A stretch of DNA of 32,133 bases from NCBI GenBank assembly GCA_903914955.1, contig CAIWRB010000022.1:1-32133 (forward strand), given 5' to 3'. Shown in pieces: positions 1 through 8,130 of the stretch. Below the pieces are notes generated by a model, which was given only the letters and a program-made list of their open reading frames with translations, did not search any database and was not told the DNA's origin. The stretch is from an uncultured Chloroflexota bacterium. GTDB lineage: Bacteria > Chloroflexota > Anaerolineae > Anaerolineales > Villigracilaceae. A program made the translations under genes and the position numbers. Within the stretch, counting starts at the first letter, position 1; each line of letters opens with the position of its first letter.

Positions 1-86
1 CTGATTCGGCGTGTTGGTTTTTCTGGCGCATCCACCAGATTCCAATCATAGATCAATTCGTGAGTGTTTTTCGGGCCTTCGAACAT
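1..86 (-). CDS. 5' end of an unidentified gene, cut by the window edge
   Basis: Only the first 28 or so residues are present, starting MFEGPKNTHELIYDWNLVD and continuing to the edge without a stop. The ATG at 84-86 is preceded by a good AGGAG ribosome-binding site 6 bases upstream, so translation start is well supported. It lies 27 bases downstream of the iorB stop on the same strand and probably belongs to the same operon. The N-terminus reminds me of the leader that precedes the catalytic barrel in some isopropylmalate/homocitrate synthase-like (HMGL family) proteins, but 28 residues cannot establish that. No function is claimed. Confidence 0.6.
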   Translation of the reverse strand, partial: MFEGPKNTHELIYDWNLVDAPEKPTRRI

Positions 87-113
87 GGTTTTACTCCTTT
101 GACAAAATGATCT

Positions 114-701
114 TCAACTCATCATTTCCTTGCCAGCTTGATAGGCTTTCAAATTGCCTTCCAGGTATTTTGCGGGAATTCGAAGTTTTATCGTCTTCTC
201 CCACAGATCCTGAGGAATGGGCAATATAGTGGACAACGCACCAAGCAGCACAACATTTGCCATGCGCCCATCGCCAAGGTCGCGTGCCATTTTGGATGCG
301 GGCAGGACGATGACGCGTAATCCCATTGATTTCAAATATTCGACAGTTTCGTGCGGATAGATTTTCTCCGCATCCGCGACCGAGGCGGGAATCAATTCAT
401 GATCATTAATAAAGATAGTTCCATTTTTTGGATCAACATAATGGGCAAAGCGCAGTGCTTCCAGTTTTTCCAGACCGATCACAGCGAACGCTTCGCCAGG
501 TGTGATGATGGGCGAATGGACTTTCGCAACTTGGTCGAAGCGCACATGAGTTTCCACACTTCCGCCGCGTTGTGACACACCGTGCACTTCGGTTTGTTTT
601 GTATCGTAGCCCGCACTGACCGCGGCCAGCGAAGTTATCTCGGCGATTAATAATGAGCCCTGACCGCCGACGCCCGCGAACATTAAACTGTATGTGTTCA
701 T
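114..701 (-). CDS. iorB: Indolepyruvate:ferredoxin oxidoreductase, beta subunit (copy 1)
   Basis: 195-residue small subunit of a two-subunit 2-oxoacid:ferredoxin oxidoreductase. IorAB enzymes convert arylpyruvates (indolepyruvate, phenylpyruvate) plus CoA to arylacetyl-CoA, CO2 and reduced ferredoxin in the cytoplasm. The gamma/beta-domain signature is clear: FAGVGGQG near residue 10, then EVHGVSQRGGSVETHVRF around residues 38-55. An upstream in-frame start (770) exists, but the start at 701 has a GGAGG ribosome-binding site, begins at the conserved domain and overlaps the iorA stop by four bases (ATGA), which indicates translational coupling. It is the last complete gene of the benzoyl-CoA degradation operon. 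It resembles the copy at 28116-28673 but is clearly diverged from it, so the two are not a recent duplication. Substrate specificity cannot be read from sequence. Confidence 0.88.
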   Translation of the reverse strand: MNTYSLMFAGVGGQGSLLIAEITSLAAVSAGYDTKQTEVHGVSQRGGSVETHVRFDQVAKVHSPIITPGEAFAVIGLEKLEALRFAHYVDPKNGTIFINDHELIPASVADAEKIYPHETVEYLKSMGLRVIVLPASKMARDLGDGRMANVVLLGALSTILPIPQDLWEKTIKLRIPAKYLEGNLKAYQAGKEMMS

Positions 702-2443
702 GCAAATGCCTCCGCTAATTTGATCGCGTCCGTCGGGCAAACCTGCGCGCAGACCGTACAGGATGTACATTCATTCGCGGCGATAACAGGAAAGTTTTGT
801 TCAGTGCGCGTAATGGCGGGGCACCAAACTTTGAAGCAAGCATCGCATTTTGTGCATAATTCCTCTTCCACAATAAAGGGGATGACATGCCGCTTCTTTA
901 TCTCTGGAAGTTGGTTGCATGGTCCGCGAGCGATCACCACTGATGGTCCTTTGTATGCGATGGCGCGTCGAATCGTGTTGACGATTTCCTTGCGCTGCCA
1001 GGTATCCACCACTTCAACGGAGCCAACACCCGTTGCGCGGCAAAAAGCTTCAAGGTTAAGTTTGGGCGTTTCTTCTCCTAAGAGATTTTTGCCTGATGCA
1101 GGATTCTGCTGACTGCCAGTCATGCCTGTTGCGGAGTTATCCAATATCACAAGCGTGAGATGACTCTTGTTATAGACCGCGTCGATCAATGGCGGAATGC
1201 CCGAGTGTATGAAGGTTGAATCTCCGATGATCGCGACAGTATCTTCGTGCCCGGCTTGCTCCAATCCAACCGCCACGCCGATGCTCGCTCCCATACAGAA
1301 GGTGGTGTGCTCTGCTTCATAGGGAGGCAACGCGCCCATGGTGTAACAACCGATATCGCCTGATACGGTGACCTTCAATTGCTTCAACGCGGCGAAGACC
1401 GTGCGATGTCCGCAGCCGACGCACATCATCGGCGGGCGCGGGATAAGGTTGACTTGTTCGGTAAACGGTTTGGGCGGATCGCCAAGGGCAAGTGCGCTTC
1501 GCAAACGTCCAGGAGAGTATTCGCCGATCAGGCCGAATATTTCCTTGCCTTTGAGATTTGCGATTTCCAAATTGCGCATGTATTCTTCAATGAACGGCTC
1601 GCCTTCTTCAATGACATAGACGGTTTCATATTGTGAACAAAACTCGCGGAGTAAATTTGCTGGTAATGGAAAGGTCATTCCTAATCGTAAGACTCCAGCA
1701 TTCGGCATAACCTCTTTAACGTATTGATATGCGATTCCCGAAGTCACCACGCCGATTGATTTATTATCATTGTGCTCCATGCGATTGAAGGAACATGTCT
1801 CAGCGTAAGCGGTGAGAGCATTCAGCGTTTTCTCAACTTCGGGTCGGCGTATCAAGCGATAGATCGGGACCGAGAAGCGCTTTGCGTCGCGCACAAACTC
1901 CTTCTTTTCAACTTCCCTGCGTTCTCCAACTTCGACCAGTCCCTTATGATGAGCGAGGCGCGTGGTGGTACGCAGCATGACGGGTGATTTAAATTGCTCC
2001 GATAATTCCAATCCCGCGATCATGAAGTCGTGACATTCCTGCGCGTCACTCGGCTCCAGCACGGGGACTTTTCCCACGCGAGCGAGATAGCGATTGTCCT
2101 GTTCATTTTGCGAGGAGTGCATTCCGGGGTCATCCGCAGAAATGACAACAAATCCACCGTTCGTGCCTGAATATGGAAAGACCATGAACGCATCTGCGGC
2201 CACGTTCAGGCCGACATGCTTCATTGTGACCAGCACGCGCAGTCCGCCAATTGCCGCGCCCATGCCTTCCTCGAATGCAACCTTTTCATTCGCTGACCAG
2301 CGTGGATTGGTTTCAGGGAAACGCATCGCGAGAGTCTCGATGATCTCGGTGCTTGGCGTGCCGGGATACCCCGAGACAAATTTCACCCCCGCTTCCCATG
2401 CTCCGCGGGCGATGGCTTCATTGCCTAACAAAAATTCGCGCAT
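698..2443 (-). CDS. iorA: Indolepyruvate:ferredoxin oxidoreductase, alpha subunit (copy 1)
   Basis: 581-residue catalytic subunit, thiamine-diphosphate dependent. Visible in order: an N-terminal pyrimidine-binding domain (GNEAIARGAWEAG, SGYPGTPSTEI, residues 7-35), the second TPP domain with CVGCGHRT, GDIGCYTMG and the GDS...DN cofactor motif (about residues 407-436), and a C-terminal ferredoxin module with two [4Fe-4S] Cys sets, CTKCDACFKVWCP and CTSCTVCAQVCP (residues 530-570). Both sets are complete. I place the start at 2443 (MREFLLGNEA) because GGAGG sits 6 bases upstream; the longer frame to 2506 runs into a repeat-derived spacer and adds non-conserved residues. It is coupled to iorB by an ATGA overlap. 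Its place behind the bcr and oah genes suggests it supplies reduced ferredoxin to the benzoyl-CoA reductase while making arylacetyl-CoA (inference). Confidence 0.9.
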   Translation of the reverse strand: MREFLLGNEAIARGAWEAGVKFVSGYPGTPSTEIIETLAMRFPETNPRWSANEKVAFEEGMGAAIGGLRVLVTMKHVGLNVAADAFMVFPYSGTNGGFVVISADDPGMHSSQNEQDNRYLARVGKVPVLEPSDAQECHDFMIAGLELSEQFKSPVMLRTTTRLAHHKGLVEVGERREVEKKEFVRDAKRFSVPIYRLIRRPEVEKTLNALTAYAETCSFNRMEHNDNKSIGVVTSGIAYQYVKEVMPNAGVLRLGMTFPLPANLLREFCSQYETVYVIEEGEPFIEEYMRNLEIANLKGKEIFGLIGEYSPGRLRSALALGDPPKPFTEQVNLIPRPPMMCVGCGHRTVFAALKQLKVTVSGDIGCYTMGALPPYEAEHTTFCMGASIGVAVGLEQAGHEDTVAIIGDSTFIHSGIPPLIDAVYNKSHLTLVILDNSATGMTGSQQNPASGKNLLGEETPKLNLEAFCRATGVGSVEVVDTWQRKEIVNTIRRAIAYKGPSVVIARGPCNQLPEIKKRHVIPFIVEEELCTKCDACFKVWCPAITRTEQNFPVIAANECTSCTVCAQVCPTDAIKLAEAFA

Positions 2444-2483
2444 AGTACCTCCGTGTTCATGGAATTGTTCCGCCGCAAAGAGC

Positions 2484-2501
2484 AATTGCGCTCCTCGCAA
2501 T
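2484..2501 (-). repeat. Interspersed ATTGCGAGGAG repeat, copy 1
   Basis: Short spacer element reading ATTGCGAGGAGCGCAATT on the minus strand, between the amidohydrolase stop (2510) and the iorA start (2443). It shares its first 11 bases with the element at 9191-9208 and 9 or 10 of them with the one at 13252. The sequence is partly self-complementary. It probably belongs to a dispersed intergenic repeat family of the genome; only three copies can be seen here. Confidence 0.5.
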
Positions 2502-2509
2502 GACATTAT

Positions 2510-3361
2510 TTACAGTTTTAAAATCCTTGCCGCATTGTCATAAAGAATGGCTTGCTTTGCTTTTTCCGAAATTGGGAACGCGCAAATTGCATTTGGATTT
2601 CTTTTCAAATCCGGGTTACCGGGCCAATCGGAACCATAAACGACTTTATCTGCAAGTTCTTCCAGCCGTGGAAAATATTCCAATAAATTTTTGGCGGGCA
2701 AACCCGAGATTTCCATATACACATTTGGATGCCGCCGCGCCATCCAAAACGCCTGTTCATACCAGAACGGTCTGCCCGAGTGAGCCATCAAAATATTCAG
2801 CTCTGGAAAATCAACCGCAACATCATCCAGCAGCAATGGGTCGCCATATTTGATGCGCGCACCTTTGAAAACTGATGAACCTGTATGTACCAGCATAGGC
2901 ACTCCAAGTTCCTGTGCCTTTGCATAAAGCGGATACATGCGCGGGTCGTTGACGTAATGATGCTGATAAGTTGGATACACTTTGATGCCACGGAAATCGA
3001 ATTCTTTTACGAGCCTCTCGAGTTCGGCGGCAAGATCATTGATGATGAATGGATTGATGCTGGCGAATGGAAGCAAGCGACCACTCGGACCTGAGGCGGG
3101 GTCGGTGATCCTGTTGGCTTCGGTGCAGAATTTGCCGACATACTCGTTGTCCGCGACCCCGGTTGTGATCGGCGAAACTTCTGCGAGACCGACAGCCCAG
3201 TCAATATCGTTCGCCTGCAAATATTGACGAATGCCTTGAGGGGTGAGTTTCTGTTCGATAAATTCATCAAAGTCTCCTTTGAAATTGGATCGCGTCCAAT
3301 CCATCACCGATGGGAGTTCATGCTCCGGGCGGCTGAGGTGTATGTGGAAGTCTATGATCAT
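2510..3361 (-). CDS. Amidohydrolase-2 family metal-dependent hydrolase/decarboxylase
   Basis: 283-residue TIM-barrel protein of the amidohydrolase_2 family (relatives include ACMSD-type decarboxylases and aromatic-ring hydrolases). Metal-site residues are recognisable: H6-x-H8 at the end of strand 1 (MIIDFHIH), H159 (MLVHTG), H194 (MAHSGRP) and D245 (VVYGSDWP). The set is complete, so an active metalloenzyme is expected. The ribosome-binding site before ATG 3361 is poor, so translation may depend on the upstream had gene, 25 bases away. Genes of this family occur near aromatic-degradation clusters, but I know of no assigned step in the benzoyl-CoA pathway. Hydrolysis or decarboxylation of a ring-derived intermediate is possible; the substrate is unknown. 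Confidence 0.8.
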   Translation of the reverse strand: MIIDFHIHLSRPEHELPSVMDWTRSNFKGDFDEFIEQKLTPQGIRQYLQANDIDWAVGLAEVSPITTGVADNEYVGKFCTEANRITDPASGPSGRLLPFASINPFIINDLAAELERLVKEFDFRGIKVYPTYQHHYVNDPRMYPLYAKAQELGVPMLVHTGSSVFKGARIKYGDPLLLDDVAVDFPELNILMAHSGRPFWYEQAFWMARRHPNVYMEISGLPAKNLLEYFPRLEELADKVVYGSDWPGNPDLKRNPNAICAFPISEKAKQAILYDNAARILKL

Positions 3362-3386
3362 GGTCAGTTGTCAGTGGCACGAACTA

Positions 3387-4409
3387 TTAAGGCACGATCA
3401 CCGAGCGGATGCCTTCTCCGCTGCGTAGTTTATCGAACGCGGCGTTGATATCGTTGAGCGCGAATTGCGCGGTGACAAGTTCCTTCACTTTTATTTTGCC
3501 CTGCCGTGCCAGTTCTAGTACACGCGGATAATCTACTGCGCGGCAACCAAGCGACCCGACAATTTCCATTTCGCGGTACATGACGCGCCCGGTATCGAGA
3601 GTCATTGGTTTGTCGGTAAAGCCGACCACCACGAAACGTCCGCCGGTGCGAATGCAGGAGAATGTTTGCGCCTGCGTCACAGGATTGCCGATGGCTTCAA
3701 AACCGATATCCGCCCCGCCGCCGGTCAACTTGCGGACTTCCTTATCCACGCGCTCGACAGTCTTCGCGTTGATCGTGACTTGCGCACCAAGCTTCTTCGC
3801 CCATTCCAATTTTGAATCGATCATGTCCACGGCGATGACTCGTGCGCCGACAGCTGCCGCGATTTGGATCAGATTCAATCCGATGCCACCACAGCCGAAG
3901 ACAATGACTGTGTCGCCGGGCTTCACTTGTCCGCGATTGACCACTGCATGATAGGGCGTCGTGACGGCATCTGCGATGATGGAACTTTCGATGAGCGGGA
4001 GTTCATCTGGCAGCGCGATAATATCCTTGGCAGGCGCGAGCATGTATTCCGCGTAACCGCCATCCACGTTGTTGCCGAACATCACCATTTTCTCGCAGAT
4101 GTTTTCGCGTCCAGTGCGGCACATGGTACATTGTCCACAGCCATAGACGGCGGGCAGCAGAACGCGCGCGCCTTCCTTCCATTGCGACACGCCCGCGCCA
4201 AAACTTGAAACAATGCCTGAGACTTCATGTCCCAGCACGAGCGGCGGCTTTTTGAAAGTCGGCACGCCATGATCGATGTAGTGCAGGTCGGTGTGACAGA
4301 CTCCACAGCCGGCCACTTTGACGAGAACCTCCCCCGCGCCCGGGGTTGGGGTTGGGATCTCTTCCACAGCCAATGGCTGATTAGGGGCATGAAAAACAGC
4401 AGCTTTCAT
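3387..4409 (-). CDS. had: Zinc-dependent alcohol dehydrogenase, probable 6-hydroxycyclohex-1-ene-1-carbonyl-CoA dehydrogenase
   Basis: 340-residue medium-chain dehydrogenase/reductase. Catalytic zinc ligands C38 and H61-E62 (GHE), structural zinc ligands C91, C94, C97 and C105 ([16 protein letters not shown]), a Rossmann motif GCGGIG at 172-177 and an acidic D195 at the end of strand 2, which favours NAD+ over NADP+, are all visible. In the benzoyl-CoA pathway Had oxidises 6-hydroxycyclohex-1-ene-1-carbonyl-CoA to the 6-oxo compound that Oah then opens. The assignment rests on family plus neighbours: oah and dch are in the same operon and no other candidate is present. Its ATG overlaps the stop of the thioesterase gene (ATGA). 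A generic alcohol dehydrogenase role cannot be excluded from sequence alone. Confidence 0.78.
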   Translation of the reverse strand: MKAAVFHAPNQPLAVEEIPTPTPGAGEVLVKVAGCGVCHTDLHYIDHGVPTFKKPPLVLGHEVSGIVSSFGAGVSQWKEGARVLLPAVYGCGQCTMCRTGRENICEKMVMFGNNVDGGYAEYMLAPAKDIIALPDELPLIESSIIADAVTTPYHAVVNRGQVKPGDTVIVFGCGGIGLNLIQIAAAVGARVIAVDMIDSKLEWAKKLGAQVTINAKTVERVDKEVRKLTGGGADIGFEAIGNPVTQAQTFSCIRTGGRFVVVGFTDKPMTLDTGRVMYREMEIVGSLGCRAVDYPRVLELARQGKIKVKELVTAQFALNDINAAFDKLRSGEGIRSVIVP

Positions 4410-4825
4410 TTTATTTCTTCCTCCAATGCCTGACGAAATTGATCGGGGACGTGCTTTTTCTGGAAGGTCTTGCGGTCTGCAATCATGACTGTGATCTCGC
4501 CATTTGCCGTGAGACGATCTTTGGTTTCGTTGAAGATCTGAAAATCAAAACGCATACTTGAATTACCGATCTTCCCGGCGCGACAGTGAATTCTTAGGAT
4601 GTCGTCAAAATGCGCGGGCGCCTTGTATGATGCGTGCGAGTCCACATAGAGCATATCCATATTTTCATCGAGCATGCGCTGATAACTAAAGCCAGCGGAG
4701 CGCAGGTATTCAATCAATCCGACATCGAAATAATTGAGATACTGCGCGAAGTTGACGTGTCCTTGTGCGTCGGTCTCGTTGAATCGCACCTTGATTGTTG
4801 TGGAAAATGGATAAAGGTCCGTCAT
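4406..4825 (-). CDS. Acyl-CoA thioesterase, YbgC/4-hydroxybenzoyl-CoA thioesterase (hotdog) family
   Basis: 139-residue single-domain hotdog protein. The family signature is near the N-terminus ([19 protein letters not shown], residues 15-33) with the probable catalytic Asp19. The frame extends upstream to 4900, but ATG 4825 lies just 4 bases after the thiolase stop and starts at the conserved domain, so it is preferred. It hydrolyses CoA thioesters. In this setting it could release free arylacetate or benzoate from stalled CoA esters, recycling CoA; if the pathway uses free indoleacetate it might cleave indoleacetyl-CoA made by IorAB (speculative). It sits between the thiolase and had genes with four-base overlap or spacing on each side. 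Confidence 0.83.
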   Translation of the reverse strand: MTDLYPFSTTIKVRFNETDAQGHVNFAQYLNYFDVGLIEYLRSAGFSYQRMLDENMDMLYVDSHASYKAPAHFDDILRIHCRAGKIGNSSMRFDFQIFNETKDRLTANGEITVMIADRKTFQKKHVPDQFRQALEEEIK

Positions 4826-4829
4826 AAAA

Positions 4830-6032
4830 TTACTTTGCGCGTACTTCCAACACAATTGCCGCGGCAGTATCGCCGGCCGCGCAGCCTGTAAATAACCCAT
4901 AGCCGCCGCCGAGCATCACCAGTTCTTCGATCATCTCAATGATAAGTCGCATGCCAGTCGGTCCCTGCGGATGCCCCCAAATGAGCGATGAGCCGTAGTT
5001 GTTCATCTTATCCAATCCAACGCCCAATTCGCGGCTGAGGAAAATATCGTTCAAGGCAAAGGGATTATGGGTCTTGATGACTTTGATGTTTTTTATATCC
5101 ACGCCTGATTGCGCCAGCGCTCCGTGCACAGCGGGGACGTTTGCTTTTGGCATGAAGCCTTTTGCTGTGCGTCCTTCGCTGAAGGAAAGCAATTGGATCT
5201 CGATCTTTGAATCTTTGCTGAGTTCGCGTGCTTTTTCCTGCGTCGTGACGATCATGCCCGCATTACCATCGGCGGGGAAAGTTTGTCCGCCAAATGTGAC
5301 CGTTCCATCGGGCGTGACAGGTTTGAGTTTTCCCAAGCCTTCAGCAGTCGAAGGGAAGATCCCTTCATCGTCGGTCACGGTCGCGATGACTTTTCTTCCA
5401 GACGGATTAACTTCCGCTGGGGTCATGTAAAGTTTGTGGAAAGCCGCGTCATTTTCAAGCGCTTTCTGATATTGTGCGTAGCGCATCAAAACGACCTCGT
5501 GCTGTTCAGTGGTGCTGATGACCGCTTCCTTCGCGACGTTCTCGGCTGTCTGCAACATGGTATTGCCAACAAAGGGGTCACGGTTGAAGTTGTCCCAGAC
5601 CCAATCTTCCGCCTCGCCGCGCGCGCCCGGGTTGTTCGGATTCGGATAAAGCAGGTGAGGTCCGTTGGATGTGCGGTCAGCGGTGATGCACAGGATGGAA
5701 TCGCTGCTGTCTGTTTCCACGGCTTGGGAAGCGCTGCCGATCACCCGCGCGGATGTGGCGCAGGCCTGCGAGAAAACGGGCCCCGTTACCCCTTCCGCGC
5801 CGATCATGCCAGCCAGCCAGGGTGCGCCGTAGAATGAACTTGTCGCGGGGACGGTCATGCCGAGATAAACATTGCTAAATATGACGGGTTGGATGTTGCG
5901 CGCCGCCAATGCTTTGCGCGTCACGTCCGCCGCGAATTTGATCGTATGTAAACTTGCAAAACTTCCCTGCCAGCGCGCAAAGGGCGAGCACCAATATCCG
6001 CCGTAGGGGATGAATGTTTTTTGGTACGCCAT
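4830..6032 (-). CDS. Thiolase family protein, probable 3-oxoacyl-CoA thiolase
   Basis: 400-residue thiolase. Nucleophile C91 (FSQACATSA), H354 in the GHPQGPTGMR motif and a second cysteine C384 near the C-terminus (FTGCAAGD) are present, so cleavage chemistry should work. Two motifs are unusual: the NEAF-type oxyanion motif reads HNPF (H322) and the last motif is CAAG rather than CxGGG. Start at 6032 (MAYQKTF) is chosen over the longer frame because it lies one base after the SDR stop and matches the domain start. Possible reactions here are cleavage of 3-oxopimeloyl-CoA after ring opening and/or of the 3-oxo ester that releases 2-aminobenzoyl-CoA plus acetyl-CoA. It is the only thiolase in the window. 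Confidence 0.85.
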   Translation of the reverse strand: MAYQKTFIPYGGYWCSPFARWQGSFASLHTIKFAADVTRKALAARNIQPVIFSNVYLGMTVPATSSFYGAPWLAGMIGAEGVTGPVFSQACATSARVIGSASQAVETDSSDSILCITADRTSNGPHLLYPNPNNPGARGEAEDWVWDNFNRDPFVGNTMLQTAENVAKEAVISTTEQHEVVLMRYAQYQKALENDAAFHKLYMTPAEVNPSGRKVIATVTDDEGIFPSTAEGLGKLKPVTPDGTVTFGGQTFPADGNAGMIVTTQEKARELSKDSKIEIQLLSFSEGRTAKGFMPKANVPAVHGALAQSGVDIKNIKVIKTHNPFALNDIFLSRELGVGLDKMNNYGSSLIWGHPQGPTGMRLIIEMIEELVMLGGGYGLFTGCAAGDTAAAIVLEVRAK

Positions 6033-6033
6033 G

Positions 6034-6801
6034 TTAAGCTCCCACGGTCTGACCGCCGTCAACGAAGATCGCCTGTCCAGTGATGAACGAAGCCTGATCG
6101 CTGGCCAGGAAGGCGTGCACAGCCGCGATCTCGGACGGCTCGGCAAAGCGTTTCAGCGGAATTTTCTCCAGCAAATTGGCCATGACGTTTTCAGGAATGG
6201 CGGCCGTCATGCGCGTCTTCGTGCCGCCCGGCGCGATGCAGTTAACCGCGATGTTGAAGCGCGCCCATTCCAGCGCGAGGGTTTGCGTCAGGCCGACCAC
6301 GCCAGCTTTCGACGCGGCGTAATTTGCCTGCCCGAAATGTCCGATTGCCGCAACCGAAGCGGTGTTGACGATCCGCCCGTATTTTTGTTTGATCATTTCC
6401 ACGGATGCAATTTGCGCGCAAAGCCATGTGCCTTTCAAGTTGACATTCAATACCGCATCCCACTGTTCATCAGACATTAATTTGACTTCGCCGTCCTTGA
6501 CGCGTGTGGTCAACGAGTCGCGCGTGATGCCTGCGTTGTTGATCAGCACGTCAAGCTTGCCGTGTTCTTTGATGATGGCGTTGACAACATTTTGAACATC
6601 TTCGCGCAAAGTAACGTTTGCTTTCATGGTTGTTACTTTGCCGCCCGTCTTTTCCGCTTCTGCGCAGGTTTCTTCCAAGCCTGCTTCATCCATGTCTATG
6701 GTCACGACCTTTGCGCCTTCTTCAAGAAAGCGCAAAACGATCGCCCGCCCAATTCCATTTCCGCCGCCTGTTATCAATGCAACTTTATCTTTTAGTAACA
6801 T
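6034..6801 (-). CDS. Short-chain dehydrogenase/reductase, probable 3-hydroxyacyl-CoA dehydrogenase
   Basis: 255-residue classical SDR (FabG-like). The nucleotide motif TGGGNGIG (11-18), D36 after strand 2 (indicating NAD(H)), NNAG (88-91), catalytic S149, Y161 and K165 (YAASK), and the PGGTKT segment are all intact. The ribosome-binding site GGAGGG precedes ATG 6801. In this operon it most likely oxidises 3-hydroxyacyl-CoA esters, either 3-hydroxypimeloyl-CoA formed by Oah or the 3-hydroxy-3-arylpropanoyl-CoA formed after hydration of 2-aminocinnamoyl-CoA. SDRs such as BadH play similar roles in aromatic pathways. The thiolase follows one base after its stop, which supports sequential steps. 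Confidence 0.85.
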   Translation of the reverse strand: MLLKDKVALITGGGNGIGRAIVLRFLEEGAKVVTIDMDEAGLEETCAEAEKTGGKVTTMKANVTLREDVQNVVNAIIKEHGKLDVLINNAGITRDSLTTRVKDGEVKLMSDEQWDAVLNVNLKGTWLCAQIASVEMIKQKYGRIVNTASVAAIGHFGQANYAASKAGVVGLTQTLALEWARFNIAVNCIAPGGTKTRMTAAIPENVMANLLEKIPLKRFAEPSEIAAVHAFLASDQASFITGQAIFVDGGQTVGA

Positions 6802-6849
6802 ACTGCCCTCCGATTTTAGTTTGGCGAAATTGATTTCGCTGTACAGTTT

Positions 6850-7299
6850 TTACGATTTTGTTTTCATCAGGAGAGTCCACTCTCCGTCAATAACGATTGC
6901 AGCGCTTTGATTTTTCACTCGCACGGCAAACTTAACAACGCCGCGGTCTGCTTTTGATGTGGGTTTCTTTTCCGATACTTCCATTTCAAGGTGGATCGTG
7001 TCGCCAAATTTCACCGCGCCTTTGTAACGTGTGACCTGTTCCATCAAAGCAATGGTGGTGCCTTCAAAGATGCCCATCCAATTTGCCATGCCTGTCGCCA
7101 TGGCGAGGATCAATACACCATGAGCGATTCTCTCGCCCACAGGCATTGACTTTGCAAACTCCGCATCGGTGTGCAGTGGATTGAAATCGCCAGAGAGGCC
7201 TGCGAAATTCACTATATCTGCTTCGGTGACGGTGCGCGCTTGCGAAGGGTAAATGTTTCCAATTTCAAATTCATCGTAGGTGAGTCCGCGTGATGTCAT
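6850..7299 (-). CDS. MaoC-like hotdog dehydratase, (R)-enoyl-CoA hydratase family
   Basis: 149-residue single hotdog domain. The hydratase-2 motif is intact: FAGLSGDFNPLHTD with catalytic D38 and H43, followed by RIAHGVL (58-63). These enzymes hydrate trans-2-enoyl-CoA to (R)-3-hydroxyacyl-CoA. The gene lies between dch and the SDR/thiolase pair, so hydratase, dehydrogenase and thiolase form a complete beta-oxidation set. A likely substrate is 2-aminocinnamoyl-CoA or an unsaturated dicarboxylyl-CoA (inference). The 48-base gap to the SDR and the 66-base gap to dch contain no recognisable signal beyond ribosome-binding sites. Confidence 0.83.
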   Translation of the reverse strand: MTSRGLTYDEFEIGNIYPSQARTVTEADIVNFAGLSGDFNPLHTDAEFAKSMPVGERIAHGVLILAMATGMANWMGIFEGTTIALMEQVTRYKGAVKFGDTIHLEMEVSEKKPTSKADRGVVKFAVRVKNQSAAIVIDGEWTLLMKTKS

Positions 7300-7365
7300 A
7301 GATTTTCCTTTTTCTTCAGTCTAGTTCTCAGCCGTAAGGAGAGGCCTAGAGTGAAGGAATGTATA

Positions 7366-8130
7366 TTATTTATGTTTCCAAACAGCAGTTCTTTTTTCCA
7401 TGAAAGCCGCCAAGCCTTCGTGCGCGTCTTCGGTTTTCATCAAATCATCCAAATAAAGTGTTTCCAATTCTGATGCCGATGTATCCCAAACGCCGAAGCC
7501 TGATTGCAAAGCGCGCTTGGTCAATTTAAGCGCGGTGCGGCTTAGGTTTGATAACTGCGTAGTCTTCTCTTGAACCCATTGCTCCAATTGGTCAACTGGG
7601 ACGACAGTATTTACGAGCCCGATCTTCAATGCTTCATCGGCGGTGAGGGTGCGGCCCGTGAGGAGCAAATCCGCTGCGGCGCGATAACCGATCATCAGCG
7701 GCAGTCTCATGGCGGCGATGGGTGCGAATGCGGCCAGTTGAATCTCAGGCTGTCCGATCTTCACGCTTTCCGTCATCACAGCAAGATCACAGCATAGAAC
7801 CAGCTCACATCCACCGCCCAGGGCATGACCGTGAACGACAGCTAGAGTGGGGCAGGGGAAATTCGCCAGCGCGCGGCAGGTACGGTCAAAGAGCGGGATC
7901 ATTTCGCGGACTTTATCGGGAGTGTGATCCGCAATATCCACGCCAGCCGAGAACATTTTTCCTGCGGCGCGCAGGATGAGGAGGCGAATATTTTCGTCGC
8001 GCGATAACTTTGCCAGCGTTGACTCTAGTTGACTCAAGGCGGCGATGTTAAGCACGTTTAGAGGAGCCCTATTCAAGGTCAGAGTGGCTGTGCCATTCTT
8101 CGTCTCAACACTGATGAATGAGTCGGTCAT
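7366..8130 (-). CDS. dch: Enoyl-CoA hydratase family, probable cyclohexa-1,5-diene-1-carbonyl-CoA hydratase
   Basis: 254-residue crotonase-fold protein. Oxyanion-hole segments FSAGVDI (60-66) and HALGGGCEL (102-110) are clear. The N-terminal signature NRAPLNVLNIA (20-30) is characteristic of the dienoyl-CoA hydratase branch rather than of EchA-type hydratases, which normally read NRPxxxNAL. Dch adds water to the dienoyl-CoA made by benzoyl-CoA reductase, giving 6-hydroxycyclohex-1-ene-1-carbonyl-CoA. The longer frame to 8202 is rejected: ATG 8130 overlaps the oah stop (ATGA) and starts the conserved domain. The order oah-dch, with had in the same operon, supports the call. Confidence 0.83.
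   Translation of the reverse strand: MTDSFISVETKNGTATLTLNRAPLNVLNIAALSQLESTLAKLSRDENIRLLILRAAGKMFSAGVDIADHTPDKVREMIPLFDRTCRALANFPCPTLAVVHGHALGGGCELVLCCDLAVMTESVKIGQPEIQLAAFAPIAAMRLPLMIGYRAAADLLLTGRTLTADEALKIGLVNTVVPVDQLEQWVQEKTTQLSNLSRTALKLTKRALQSGFGVWDTSASELETLYLDDLMKTEDAHEGLAAFMEKRTAVWKHK

Noticed and set aside
2444-2506. N-terminal extension of iorA to 2506
   Set aside because: The extension is encoded by the repeat-containing spacer, is not conserved in the family, and a good ribosome-binding site precedes the internal ATG at 2443.
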